DNA of 52,959 nt, taken from contig NZ_JAMAST010000017.1 of the NCBI RefSeq assembly GCF_023336505.1, forward strand, positions 1 to 52,959. The letters are read 5' to 3'. The stretch is from Sporolactobacillus mangiferae (GTDB taxonomy: Bacteria > Bacillota > Bacilli > Bacillales > Sporolactobacillaceae). Each line of letters starts with the position of its first letter. Within the stretch, counting starts at the first letter, position 1. This document shows positions 27,026 to 35,761 of the stretch, piece by piece. The position numbers and the translations under genes were made by a program. The notes under the pieces were generated by a model. It did no database searches. It was not told where the DNA came from and saw only the letters and a program-made list of their open reading frames with translations.

Positions 27026-27565
27026 ATGTTAAAAAAACAAACGATCTGGCTGCTTACAATGTTAAGCTTAATTGTGGTTCTGTCGGTCTATGCTTTGTCC
27101 ACTTCAGGCAGTCATTCAGGTCAGGAAGCCAAACCATCTGCACAGGAAGCACAGTCTGTATCAGCTGATGTAAAGAACGGTAAATCTACCGATGCGAACG
27201 TAAGTGCCGTGGCTGCAAAACTGGCTGATATTGAATTAAGCAAGAATGATGAACGTGCACAGCTTGAAAAAAAGTATGAAAGCGTCATTGCCTCAAAAAG
27301 CAGTTCTGCAAAGGAAATCAGTGCAGCATATGATCAGATGTCCACTTTGAAGTCATTGGCGGACAGTGAAAAAATGCTTGAAGATGTGATTCGGTCCAAG
27401 GGGTTTAAAAACAGTGTTGTGAAAACGAGTGGAAGCCAGGTTCAAATTTTTGTGGACTCAAATAAATTAACTGATAAGCAGGCGAACAATCTGATCCAAT
27501 TGACAAATGAGTATCTGGGAACAGGCAGAGTAGTCAGTGTTACCTATGCGTTAAACGAAAAATGA
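27026..27565 (+). CDS. spoIIIAH: Stage III sporulation protein SpoIIIAH
   Basis: Mother-cell partner of SpoIIQ, with an extracytoplasmic YscJ/FliF-like ring domain. 179 residues: N-terminal helix (IWLLTMLSLIVVLSVYAL), Ser/Ala-rich linker, helical stretch, then the ring fold with DVIRSKGFKNSVVKTSG. The linker is shorter than in B. subtilis (218 residues, from memory). The ATG at 27026 follows GAGGAGG; upstream in-frame sequence belongs to spoIIIAG. SpoIIQ is not in the window. Confidence 0.93.
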   Translation: MLKKQTIWLLTMLSLIVVLSVYALSTSGSHSGQEAKPSAQEAQSVSADVKNGKSTDANVSAVAAKLADIELSKNDERAQLEKKYESVIASKSSSAKEISAAYDQMSTLKSLADSEKMLEDVIRSKGFKNSVVKTSGSQVQIFVDSNKLTDKQANNLIQLTNEYLGTGRVVSVTYALNEK

Positions 27566-27614
27566 CAACTATGGAAATTAGAGAAGATTTTTAGCTTGAA
27601 ATTCGGTAGAATAG

Positions 27615-27647
27615 AAACTGTTGCAATCATCTGCAGCAGTTTTTTTG
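27615..27647 (+). terminator. Terminator of the spoIIIA operon
   Basis: ACTGTTGCA-ATCATC-TGCAGCAGT with seven T's, 50 bases after spoIIIAH. In the remaining gap to accB (27648-27875) I see no gene; a promoter for accBC is expected but not clear. Confidence 0.8.
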
Positions 27648-27875
27648 TATGCTGTAAGAAACATTTTGCTGCATGAGTGCGTACAAGTTGTTGATATTTA
27701 ATTATAGGTTGTGTTAAAGAAGCATGCTGTTTTTCAAGCGGTGACGTTTAACAGTGCCTGTAAACAGACGAAAACCTTTGCCTGATTATTGGTGAACGGA
27801 TGATTGTTGATTCCGAAAAACGATCGATGATATGCTATAATTGGGAACAAAGGTACGGACAAAGGAGTGCTGGTT

Positions 27876-28364
27876 TTGTTGACTATTGAAGAAATAAAAG
27901 CATTAATAAAGGAGATGGATTCATCTTCGATCAGTGAACTGAAGTTTGAGTCGGATGATGCGAAAGTGACTTTGAGGAAGGCCGATGCATTTGCCGGCAA
28001 GACCGTTGTTCAAGCGATTCCCGAATCTGCGCCAATTCAGGTACCGGCGCAGCCGCAGCCTTTTGCTCAGCAAAGTGCGCCTGAGGAGCAGACAGTAAAC
28101 GCTGATAAAGCGGAGGAAGCATCACTGCATCGAATTACGGCCCCAATGGTAGGGACTTTTTATTCTTCGTCATCACCGGATGCGGATGCTTTTGTTCAAA
28201 AAGGATCGAAGATTGACAAGAAATCAGTGGTCTGCATTATCGAAGCAATGAAACTATTCAATGAGATTGAGGCGGACTGCAAGGGAACCATCGTTGATAT
28301 TCTCGCAGAGGACGGTCAACTTGTTGAATACGGGCAGCCATTATTTCTAGTCAGGGAAGATTAA
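27876..28364 (+). CDS. accB: Biotin carboxyl carrier protein of acetyl-CoA carboxylase
   Basis: Carries carboxybiotin between biotin carboxylase and carboxyltransferase in fatty-acid initiation. The 162-residue product has an N-terminal helical region, a Pro/Gln/Ala-rich linker (about 48-70) and the biotinyl domain with Lys126 in EAMKLF. A GTG at 27867 and a TTG at 27879 are also in frame; AAAGGAG is spaced eight bases from the TTG at 27876, giving MLTIEEIKALI as in relatives. It is followed by accC after 15 bases. Confidence 0.95.
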   Translation: MLTIEEIKALIKEMDSSSISELKFESDDAKVTLRKADAFAGKTVVQAIPESAPIQVPAQPQPFAQQSAPEEQTVNADKAEEASLHRITAPMVGTFYSSSSPDADAFVQKGSKIDKKSVVCIIEAMKLFNEIEADCKGTIVDILAEDGQLVEYGQPLFLVRED

Positions 28365-28379
28365 GGAGTTCATACATTC

Positions 28380-29732
28380 ATGATAAAAAAAGTTTTAATT
28401 GCAAATAGAGGAGAGATTGCGGTTAGAATTATCCGCGCATGCAAAGAATTGGGGGTAGAGACCGTTGCGGTCTATTCTCAGGCGGATAAGGACGCGTTGC
28501 ATGTCCAGCTTGCTGACGAGGCCTACTGTATTGGCCCGAACGCCCCAAGAGACAGCTATCTGAGTTACACGAACATGATCAGTGTTGCGACACTTACCGG
28601 CTGCGATGCGGTTCATCCGGGATATGGATTCCTTTCCGAGAACGCGGATTTTGCTGAAATGTGCGAGGAATGTAATCTTATATTTATAGGGCCTACTTCG
28701 GACGCCATTAATAAAATGGGGATTAAGGATGTCGCAAAACAAACGATGAAAAATGCCGGTGTGCCGGTTGTTCCCGGATCGAACGGAGTCATCGGCAATG
28801 TGGAAGACGGAGTAAAGATTGCCGGCGATATAGGATATCCGGTCTTAATCAAGGCGACGGCCGGCGGTGGCGGAAAGGGCATCCGGGTTGCCAGAAACGA
28901 AGAAGAACTGCGTCATGGCATTACGATTACGCAGCAGGAAGCAGATACTTCATTCGGCAATTCCGGAGTCTACATTGAAAAATATATTGAGGATTTCCGT
29001 CATGTAGAGATCCAGGTGCTTGCGGATAGCCAGGGGCATGTGATCCATCTCGGCGAGCGAGACTGCACGATTCAGAGACGATTACAAAAACTGCTTGAGG
29101 AGTCTCCTTCACCGGCTTTGAATGAAGCGAAACGTCGTGAAATGGGTATGGCGGCGGTGCGTGCCGCTCGCGCAGTAAACTATCGGGGTGCCGGCACAAT
29201 TGAATTTATCTATGAACCAAGCGGGTCATTCTATTTCATGGAAATGAATACGAGAATTCAGGTGGAACACGGAGTGACCGAATCAGTAACCGGTCTCGAT
29301 CTGGTCAAGGAGCAAATTCGTATCGCTTCGGGGGAGCCGCTTTCTATAGATCAGGAGGCAGTCCGGTTAAACGGACATGCGATTGAATGCCGCATCAATG
29401 CTGAAGATCCGGAAAAGAACTTTATGCCTTCCTGCGGGCGTGTGGAGACCTATTTAGCTCCGGGCGGTCCCGGCGTACGCATTGATTCGGCAGCCTATCA
29501 GGGTTATTTTATACCCCCTTACTATGATTCCATGGTTGCCAAAGTTATTGCCTATGGAAAAACACGTGAAGACGCAATTAACATCATGCAGCGGGCACTG
29601 GACGAATATGTGATTGAAGGAATCAAGACCACCATTCCTTTTCACCTTAGATTGCTTCAGCATCCTGTGTTTGTGAGCGGTAATTTTAATACCAAGTTTT
29701 TGGAAAAATATCCGTTAAATGAACAGAGCTAA
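28380..29732 (+). CDS. accC: Biotin carboxylase subunit of acetyl-CoA carboxylase
   Basis: ATP-grasp enzyme that carboxylates biotin on AccB using bicarbonate. The 450-residue product has [19 protein letters not shown] at the start, the glycine-rich ATP loop [12 protein letters not shown] (about 159-170), and [14 protein letters not shown] (about 288-301). The last usually reads HPVTE in relatives, so His-Pro to His-Gly is a mild oddity. AAGGAG precedes the ATG. Operon with accB and yqhY. Confidence 0.97.
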   Translation: MIKKVLIANRGEIAVRIIRACKELGVETVAVYSQADKDALHVQLADEAYCIGPNAPRDSYLSYTNMISVATLTGCDAVHPGYGFLSENADFAEMCEECNLIFIGPTSDAINKMGIKDVAKQTMKNAGVPVVPGSNGVIGNVEDGVKIAGDIGYPVLIKATAGGGGKGIRVARNEEELRHGITITQQEADTSFGNSGVYIEKYIEDFRHVEIQVLADSQGHVIHLGERDCTIQRRLQKLLEESPSPALNEAKRREMGMAAVRAARAVNYRGAGTIEFIYEPSGSFYFMEMNTRIQVEHGVTESVTGLDLVKEQIRIASGEPLSIDQEAVRLNGHAIECRINAEDPEKNFMPSCGRVETYLAPGGPGVRIDSAAYQGYFIPPYYDSMVAKVIAYGKTREDAINIMQRALDEYVIEGIKTTIPFHLRLLQHPVFVSGNFNTKFLEKYPLNEQS

Positions 29733-29751
29733 CTATGGAGGTGTGTGACAC

Positions 29752-30156
29752 ATGCCTGAAAATGAAAATCGGTCAATTGAAGTTGAAGAACAGCAGGAGG
29801 ATCTGGGGAGAATTGAAATTTCTCCAGAAGTTATTGAGGTGATTGCAAGCCTTGCGGCAGTAGAAGTGGTTGGTGTCAGCGATATGCATGGCCATTTTGC
29901 TTCAGGAATGGTTGAGAAACTGAGCGGCCGTAATTATCGGAAGGGCGTAAAAGTGGATTTAAATGATGACGGCATTACCATTGATGTACAGTTAACGATG
30001 AATTACGGAGTCTCAATTCCGGACGTTGCGGGAAGGGTACAAGAAAATATTGCTCAGGCACTGAAACGAATGACTGCGCTCGACGTTCACGAAATCAACA
30101 TTCATGTCGTCGGCATCCATTTCCAGCATAAAGACAGTAACATCTCAGAAGGCTGA
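29752..30156 (+). CDS. yqhY: Asp23/Gls24 family protein YqhY
   Basis: Cytosolic Asp23 (alkaline shock protein) family, 134 residues, with the core ISPEVIEVIASLAAVEVVGV and YGVSIPDVAGRVQENIAQAL. In B. subtilis, YqhY is encoded with accBC and its loss is tied to fatty-acid imbalance. GGAGGTG precedes the ATG, 19 bases after accC. A repeat element starts four bases after its stop, so this operon may end here. Confidence 0.93.
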   Translation: MPENENRSIEVEEQQEDLGRIEISPEVIEVIASLAAVEVVGVSDMHGHFASGMVEKLSGRNYRKGVKVDLNDDGITIDVQLTMNYGVSIPDVAGRVQENIAQALKRMTALDVHEINIHVVGIHFQHKDSNISEG

Positions 30157-30159
30157 AAA

Positions 30160-30370
30160 GAGGATGTCTCAAAAGTCTATTGACAATGGGACATCTTTTA
30201 CGTGCGCGGGTAGCGGACTCCTGCGGGATGTTCCTGTTGATCACGAGCCAAAGTGGACCTCGCAGGCGTTGTAGGATCTGACGAGGAGCCTCCTTGATCG
30301 TCCGCGTCGGCCCTGTTGATACGAGCAATCGGAGCGCAGTATAAAGTTCAGTACCTTTTGGGACAGTCTC
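30160..30370 (+). repeat. Dispersed element B, complete copy
   Basis: A 211-bp block with imperfect inverted ends: left GAGGATGTCTCAAAAG, right TTTTGGGACAGTCTC. The left end folds as GATGTC/GACATC followed by TTTT and can act as a terminator. The interior is GC-rich with Bacillales-repeat words (GACCTCGCAGG, GACGAGGAG). The ends recall those of IS1182-type elements, suggesting a miniature non-autonomous element. It separates yqhY from nusB. Of the 448-base gap, 30371-30604 holds no gene that I can see. Confidence 0.72.
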
Positions 30371-30604
30371 TTCTTCATATGCGTGCAAAATGGGCATAAT
30401 GTTCTTTTGTGATTGCATGCGTCTTATGCTGGAAGATCGTATCATTGCATTGTTTTTACAGACGAAATTGATCAGGTACACGTCATTTAAAAATTTTTTA
30501 GAACTGGATCCAGTGCATAACCTTATGCAGCCTGCAGTATAGAGCGGAGGCGCTTCTATCTGTGCTAAGGCTTAATAACGATCAGCAAAGGAGGGGGAAT
30601 AAGC

Positions 30605-31009
30605 ATGAATCGACGAGACGCACGCAAGATGGCTCTACAAGCCCTGTTTCAAATGTCACTCAGCGGCACGGATCGCACGACTGCACTGGAAGCGCTCAAT
30701 GAGGGCGGACAACCGATTGATCCTTTTGTCAATCAGTTACTGGATCAGGTTCTGGCGCACGATAAGGAAATTGATCGACTGATTAGCAGGCATTTGCAGA
30801 ATTGGTCACTCACCCGTGTTGGAAATATTGATAAAGCGATTCTTAGACTTGCGGTTGGTGAAATGCTGTTTATGGACGATGTTCCGGTTACCGTGACAGT
30901 TAATGAAGCTGTTGAGCTTTGCAAGGTTTTCAGTGACGAGCAGACAAGAATTTTTGTCAACGGTGTTTTATCAGGTATTTCCAAGGAAATGGAGACGAAA
31001 AAAAGGTAG
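30605..31009 (+). CDS. nusB: Transcription antitermination factor NusB
   Basis: Helical RNA-binding protein that joins NusE at boxA in rRNA leaders. The 134-residue product has RRDARKMALQALFQM at the start and the C-terminal block VTVNEAVELCKVFSDEQTRIFVNGVL. AAAGGAGGGGG precedes the ATG. First of a compact run nusB-folD-xseA-xseB-ispA. Confidence 0.97.
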   Translation: MNRRDARKMALQALFQMSLSGTDRTTALEALNEGGQPIDPFVNQLLDQVLAHDKEIDRLISRHLQNWSLTRVGNIDKAILRLAVGEMLFMDDVPVTVTVNEAVELCKVFSDEQTRIFVNGVLSGISKEMETKKR

Positions 31010-31024
31010 GGGACGGGTCAAACG

Positions 31025-31885
31025 ATGGTGGCCAAGCTAATCGATGGAAAAGCCATTGCAGCTGCGAAAAGGCAAGCGATAAAGGCACACATAAATATTT
31101 TGAAAAGACAGGGAATGATACCAGGGCTGGCCGTTATTTCGATTGGAAGCGATCCTGCTTCTGAGGCGTATGTCAGAGGAAAAGTTCGTGACTGCATAGA
31201 AGTAGGTATCCATTCGGAGGTTATTCGTTTTTCGGAAAATGTTACAGAAGAGCAGTTGCTCCGTGAGATCAGAGCGTTGAATGTCGATGATCATATTCAC
31301 GGCATGCTTATTCAGCTGCCGCTTCCTGAGCACATCTCCAAATGGAAAGTTGCTCAGACGATTGGCCCGGAAAAAGATATTGACGGATTTCACCCGGTTA
31401 ACATCGGGAAAGTGGCCGCCAATGAGGGTGGCTTTGTCCCCTGTACAGCGGCAGGCATCATTGAAATGATAAGGGAAACCGGTGTTTCTGTATCCGGTCA
31501 GCACGTGGTGATTGCCGGACGCAGCACGGTCGTCGGTAAACCTCTCGCCCTTCTTTTTTTAAATCAGGATGCGACGGTGACCATTTGTCACTCGAGAACC
31601 AGGCAGCTTTTCCAGTATACAAGGCAGGCGGATATTCTGGTTGCAGCAACAGGAAAAGAGGCTTTGTTTCATGCGGGGGACATTAAACCGGGCGCGATTG
31701 TCATAGACGTTGGCATGACTCGGAGCGCTGAAGGAAACCTTGTCGGTGATGTTGCATTTGAAGAAGTTAAAAACAAGGCATCATTGATTACGCCGGTTCC
31801 CGGCGGTGTTGGACCGATGACTCGTGTCATGCTTTTGGAACATACATTAATTGCGGCTGAACAGCAGCGCAAAAAGGGCAGCTGA
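31025..31885 (+). CDS. folD: Methylenetetrahydrofolate dehydrogenase/cyclohydrolase
   Basis: Bifunctional one-carbon enzyme converting 5,10-methylene-THF to 10-formyl-THF. The 286-residue product has signature SDPASEAYVRGK (catalytic Lys), GMLIQLPLPEH, PEKDIDGFHP and the NADP motif VVIAGRSTVVGKP, with TPVPGGVGPMT near the end. Its ribosome site is weak (GGGGA), 15 bases after nusB. It complements the glycine cleavage system in one-carbon flow. Confidence 0.97.
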   Translation: MVAKLIDGKAIAAAKRQAIKAHINILKRQGMIPGLAVISIGSDPASEAYVRGKVRDCIEVGIHSEVIRFSENVTEEQLLREIRALNVDDHIHGMLIQLPLPEHISKWKVAQTIGPEKDIDGFHPVNIGKVAANEGGFVPCTAAGIIEMIRETGVSVSGQHVVIAGRSTVVGKPLALLFLNQDATVTICHSRTRQLFQYTRQADILVAATGKEALFHAGDIKPGAIVIDVGMTRSAEGNLVGDVAFEEVKNKASLITPVPGGVGPMTRVMLLEHTLIAAEQQRKKGS

Positions 31886-31890
31886 TTGTG

Positions 31891-33246
31891 ATGGAAAACG
31901 ATCATTATATAAGCGTGACAAAATTGACTCGGTATATCAAGCAACTCATGGAGACTGACGATGTACTGCAGGATGTATGGCTGCGCGGGGAAATATCTAA
32001 TTTCAAGCGCCATTCACGCGGACATCTATACTTAACAATTAAAGATAAAAATGCAAGAATCCGTGCCGTTATGTTTGCTGGAAACGCGCGCCGGTTAAAT
32101 TTTGAGCCTGAAGACGGAATGAAGGTGCTCATACAGGGATCGGTCGCCGTGTATGAACCATATGGAGAATACCAGATTTATATTCGCGATATGGAACAGG
32201 ATGGATTAGGCAGACTTTATCTTGCCTTTGAAGCATTAAAAAAGAAGCTTCAGGAAAAAGGCATGTTTGATCCTTCATTAAAAAAACCGATTCCTGCGAT
32301 ACCCTATGAAGTAGGCATTGTGACCTCTACGACCGGTGCTGCAATACGGGATCTGTTTACGACAATAAAAAGAAGATTCCCTGCTGCCAGAATAACGGTT
32401 TTTCCGGTGCTCGTTCAGGGAGCCGCAGCTGCCCCATCGATCGCGGCAGCTATTGAGCAGGCGAATCAGTTCACACAACTTGATGTTTTAATTGTTGGTC
32501 GCGGTGGCGGATCGATTGAGGATCTTTGGGCATTTAACGAAGAAATCGTGGCAGAGGCAATATTCAGTTCGAAAATCCCTGTGATTTCTGCTGTTGGCCA
32601 TGAAACTGATTTTACTATCGCTGATTTCGTTGCAGATAAACGCGCGCCAACACCTACAGCAGCTGGTGAGTTTGCAGTACCGAATCGTGCGGATCTTGAT
32701 CTGAGAATCAAAAATTTGCAGACTCGTCTGACTCAGGCTCTGCTGGGACAAGTCCGCACGCTTAATGTCCGACTGCAGCGTATCCGGCAATCATATGCAT
32801 TTCGCTATCCGAGACAGCTGATTCTTCAAAAAGAACAGGAATATGACAGAGTGATCAATCTGCTGAACAATGCCGTACAGAATCAAATGCTTCGTAAGCG
32901 CGAACGGCTGATCATGCTTCGTCGTCTGCTCGGGCAGAGCAATCCGCAGCAATTGATCCGGCAGGCAGAATACACACTGGCAGAGCGTAGACAGCAGCTT
33001 ATGCATACGTTTAAGATTTACCTCAGGGATCGAAAAAATCATTTTGCGCATATGACTGCGCAGTTGAACAGCGTAAGCCCGCTCAGTATTATGGGCCGGG
33101 GCTATGGACTGGCATTCAATGAAGCAGATCATCTCATCAAGTCGGTACATGATACAGCACCTGGTGAAAAGCTTTGCCTCCAGCTGCACGACGGGAAAAT
33201 CGACTGCCAGGTTTGGGGCATTGAGGAGGAGAACATACATGAGTGA
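31891..33246 (+). CDS. xseA: Exodeoxyribonuclease VII large subunit
   Basis: Single-strand DNA exonuclease with XseB. The 451-residue product has an N-terminal OB fold ([20 protein letters not shown]), a catalytic core with [30 protein letters not shown] and [17 protein letters not shown], then long coiled-coil helices. A GTG at 31888 adjoins the ATG chosen. It starts 5 bases after folD and overlaps xseB by eight. Confidence 0.97.
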   Translation: MENDHYISVTKLTRYIKQLMETDDVLQDVWLRGEISNFKRHSRGHLYLTIKDKNARIRAVMFAGNARRLNFEPEDGMKVLIQGSVAVYEPYGEYQIYIRDMEQDGLGRLYLAFEALKKKLQEKGMFDPSLKKPIPAIPYEVGIVTSTTGAAIRDLFTTIKRRFPAARITVFPVLVQGAAAAPSIAAAIEQANQFTQLDVLIVGRGGGSIEDLWAFNEEIVAEAIFSSKIPVISAVGHETDFTIADFVADKRAPTPTAAGEFAVPNRADLDLRIKNLQTRLTQALLGQVRTLNVRLQRIRQSYAFRYPRQLILQKEQEYDRVINLLNNAVQNQMLRKRERLIMLRRLLGQSNPQQLIRQAEYTLAERRQQLMHTFKIYLRDRKNHFAHMTAQLNSVSPLSIMGRGYGLAFNEADHLIKSVHDTAPGEKLCLQLHDGKIDCQVWGIEEENIHE

Positions 33247-33493
33247 GCAAGCAGAAGAAAATTCAAAAGAATTGGCATTTGAAGAAGCAATGGAGAATCT
33301 GGAACAAATTGTAAAGCAACTGGAGGAAAGTGATGTCCCATTGGAGAAGGCGATCGGGCTGTTTCAAAAAGGCATGGCACTCTCTAAACTCTGCCACGAG
33401 AAACTTCAATCTGTTGAGAAACAAATGGATCGGCTGATTGGAACGGACGGGAATCCTGAACCCTTTTCAGTTCAAGGGAATGTGGAACAGTGA
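33239..33493 (+). CDS. xseB: Exodeoxyribonuclease VII small subunit
   Basis: 84-residue helical subunit; several copies wrap the XseA coiled coil. It shows [26 protein letters not shown], the family core, and [13 protein letters not shown]. The ATG at 33239 follows GAGGAG inside xseA; the longer upstream frame is xseA sequence. It overlaps ispA by four bases. Confidence 0.96.
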   Translation: MSEQAEENSKELAFEEAMENLEQIVKQLEESDVPLEKAIGLFQKGMALSKLCHEKLQSVEKQMDRLIGTDGNPEPFSVQGNVEQ

Positions 33494-34374
33494 ACGCTAC
33501 TTTAAAAACCTTTATGTCTGAGAAAAGAAAATGGTTTGACACGCAACTGTCATTGATTTTTCAGGATGCACCAATCACTCCTAAATTAAAGCAGGCCATG
33601 CGATATTCACTGGAAGCAGGCGGCAAAAGGATCCGTCCAATTTTGATTTTTGCGACATTGAATATGCTTGGAAAAAATGAAAACCTTGGGCTCCGAACGG
33701 CTATTGGGCTTGAGATGATTCACACGTATTCGCTGATTCACGATGATCTTCCGGCAATGGATAATGATGACCTGCGTCGCGGAAAACCGACAAATCATTG
33801 TGTATTTGGAGAAGCGACAGCTATATTGGCCGGTGATGGTCTGCTGACCTCGGCCTTTCAAATCATTGCAGAGGACCGGATGCTGGAACTCGAAACCCGA
33901 ACGGAAATGATTAGCTTGCTGGCAAGTGCAGCCGGACCTGAGGGTATGGTCGGTGGTCAGGAGGATGATATCGAAGCGGAAGAAAAGACATTGAGTCTGC
34001 AGGACTTAATTCTTGTCCATAGAAGAAAAACCGGGAAATTGCTGCGGTTCCCTGTTGAAGCAGCTGCGGTGATTGCCAAAGTGGAAAAAGAGATCTACAG
34101 TACTCTGGTGCGTTATGCGGAGCATCTGGGACTGGCTTTCCAAATTGGCGACGATATTCTTGACATTGTCGGTGATGAAAAGAAACTGGGGAAACCGATT
34201 GGCAGCGATGTCGCGAATCATAAGAATACATACGTCAGCTTGCTTGGGATGACAGGCGCAAAAGAAAAGCTTTCACAGGAAATTTATGCCGCCATCGAAC
34301 AGTTGAAGCGTATAAATTGTGAAAGCAGCCTGCTGAATGATCTGGCGCTGTATTTACTTGAACGCACCCATTGA
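33490..34374 (+). CDS. ispA: Farnesyl diphosphate synthase
   Basis: Condenses dimethylallyl and isopentenyl diphosphates to C15. The 294-residue product has GGKRIRP (44-50), the first Asp-rich motif DDLPAMD (85-91) and the second GDDILD (near 219). A GTG start overlaps xseB (GTGA). It is the last gene before the large RNA element; dxs of the same isoprenoid pathway lies beyond it. Confidence 0.96.
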   Translation: MNATLKTFMSEKRKWFDTQLSLIFQDAPITPKLKQAMRYSLEAGGKRIRPILIFATLNMLGKNENLGLRTAIGLEMIHTYSLIHDDLPAMDNDDLRRGKPTNHCVFGEATAILAGDGLLTSAFQIIAEDRMLELETRTEMISLLASAAGPEGMVGGQEDDIEAEEKTLSLQDLILVHRRKTGKLLRFPVEAAAVIAKVEKEIYSTLVRYAEHLGLAFQIGDDILDIVGDEKKLGKPIGSDVANHKNTYVSLLGMTGAKEKLSQEIYAAIEQLKRINCESSLLNDLALYLLERTH

Positions 34375-34388
34375 TTTGCATGTATTGA

Positions 34389-34417
34389 TTGAGTGTTTGA
34401 CAATTTTGTGATAAACT
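34389..34417 (+). promoter_or_regulatory. Candidate promoter for the large structured RNA
   Basis: TTGAGT, 17-base spacer, extended -10 TGATAAACT. The predicted start near 34424 falls where the RNA-like sequence begins. The match is moderate (four of six in each hexamer). Processing from an operon transcript is the alternative. Confidence 0.4.
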
Positions 34418-34424
34418 AAATTGC

Positions 34425-35010
34425 AATAATTGAAGGTGCAGTATTCTAGTCACTCTACTTCGCTTGAAGACGGGGCTAAAAATCCGTCAAAGGGCACATC
34501 GATGAAGTTCCTGGTGCCGGCTTAAGGCGCCCAGCTTTGGGCTTGTGCTGGGAGTAAAGGGCGTAGGGCGATCCGCAACGGCATGTGGGCGAAGACCCTG
34601 CGCCCGTGGAGACACATACGTTGTTTGCTTTTGGCAATGACTGTGTGGAAAACCTGTTACGTAAGTACTTCGTTAGGGGAAAGCGAACAGCGTAGCCTGC
34701 CTTGAGTGGGAAAGAGGGGATGGCTGGCACAGAACTTTGAAATACTTGGCCGGTATGATAAGGGGTGCCTACCTGAAATCAATTCTGCAAAAGAGGCTAG
34801 AGCGAAGCTTCAAGAGTGCCTGAGGAAATCTCCTAGACTGTCTGCTTCAGTTGCAGCATTTGAGTCGGATTATAGTGCGGTCTGAGTGGTGTTCCAGTTC
34901 AGTGTACGGCAACGGCACTGGTCAAATTTTAAAAGGAAACTGCCTGCTTGGCGACAACAGGTAATTTGATGGGAAAACCTACTGGACCTAAGCCGCAATA
35001 TTTACTTCTC
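34425..35010 (+). ncRNA. ole: OLE RNA (ornate large extremophilic RNA), probable
   Basis: A GC-richer non-coding stretch of about 580 bases between ispA and a small basic four-helix membrane protein gene. That is the known place of OLE RNA, with its protein partner OapA, in spore formers such as Bacillus halodurans; dxs follows. No frame codes for a credible protein. Helices can be seen, for example GGGCGTAGGG (34559-34568) with CCCTGCGCCC (34596-34605), GCCCA-GCTT-TGGGC (34529-34542), and purine-rich joining segments. OLE RNA forms a membrane ribonucleoprotein and is tied to cold, short-chain alcohol and magnesium stress. Size, position and partner support the call; I have not aligned it to the family model. 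Ends are approximate. Confidence 0.82.
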
Positions 35011-35131
35011 AAATGGCCTTTTTACATAATTTAACTATTTTTTATGTGTTATTTTATATATAAATGAAGGATTAATAAGGATGCGATAGATCTGGCCCGG
35101 CCTCAGGGACTTTTAGAAAGGCTGGAAGTTT

Positions 35132-35761
35132 ATGAAAAACGAAATTAAAAAATCGCTTCGATGGGCACTGCCGTTAGCTATGATCACGTTTGTGCTGGCG
35201 GCTATTTTTTCAATTGTCTCTACTGCAGTGCTTAGCAATGCCAGCGTTTTCAGTGGTATTATTGTCGTTATCGCTATTATATTTGTAGCCCTTTTTTTTG
35301 ATTTGATCGGCGTTGCTTCGACTGCCTCGAGTGAAGCGCCGTTTCATGCCATTGCTTCCAAGGGGATTAAGGGCGCAAAATATTCGGTTTGGTTAACCAA
35401 AAATGCCGATCGGGTCAATACATTTTGTACAGATGTGATTGGTGATGCAAGTGCGATTATCAGCGGGACGGCTGCTTCGGTTGTCGTGGTGGAATTCATG
35501 GCGCTGCTCGTATACAATAAGAACGGTGTTGCGGAATACGTCATATCTGTCATTGTGACCAGCTGCGTTGCTGCCTTAACGGTGTTCGTGAAGGCGCTCG
35601 GAAAGGGCTTCGCCATTAAAAACGCAACCAAAATTATTTTTAAGGTCGGCTACGCGATTTATATTATCGAAGAACGCCTGCATCTGCCGATTCTCAAAGT
35701 TCTGGATACAAAAAAGAAAAAAAAGAGCAAGAAGAGAAAAACGGCAAGAAAGGATGTATGA
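35132..35761 (+). CDS. oapA: OLE-associated membrane protein OapA
   Basis: Integral membrane protein of 209 residues that in other species binds OLE RNA and holds it at the membrane. Four helices are visible (about 10-33, 40-62, 107-129, 136-158), with the conserved [20 protein letters not shown] (56-75) and [12 protein letters not shown], and a very basic tail ([15 protein letters not shown]) suited to RNA contact. The fold is related to DUF21/CorC-type membrane domains, which fits the reported magnesium link. It follows the RNA by about 120 bases and overlaps dxs by four bases. Confidence 0.85.
   Translation: MKNEIKKSLRWALPLAMITFVLAAIFSIVSTAVLSNASVFSGIIVVIAIIFVALFFDLIGVASTASSEAPFHAIASKGIKGAKYSVWLTKNADRVNTFCTDVIGDASAIISGTAASVVVVEFMALLVYNKNGVAEYVISVIVTSCVAALTVFVKALGKGFAIKNATKIIFKVGYAIYIIEERLHLPILKVLDTKKKKKSKKRKTARKDV

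Noticed and set aside
34235-34730. Minus-strand open frames (72 and 84 residues) inside the ispA end and the structured RNA
   Set aside because: No ribosome site, no family likeness; they lie opposite ispA and the OLE-like RNA and are by-products of its GC-rich sequence.
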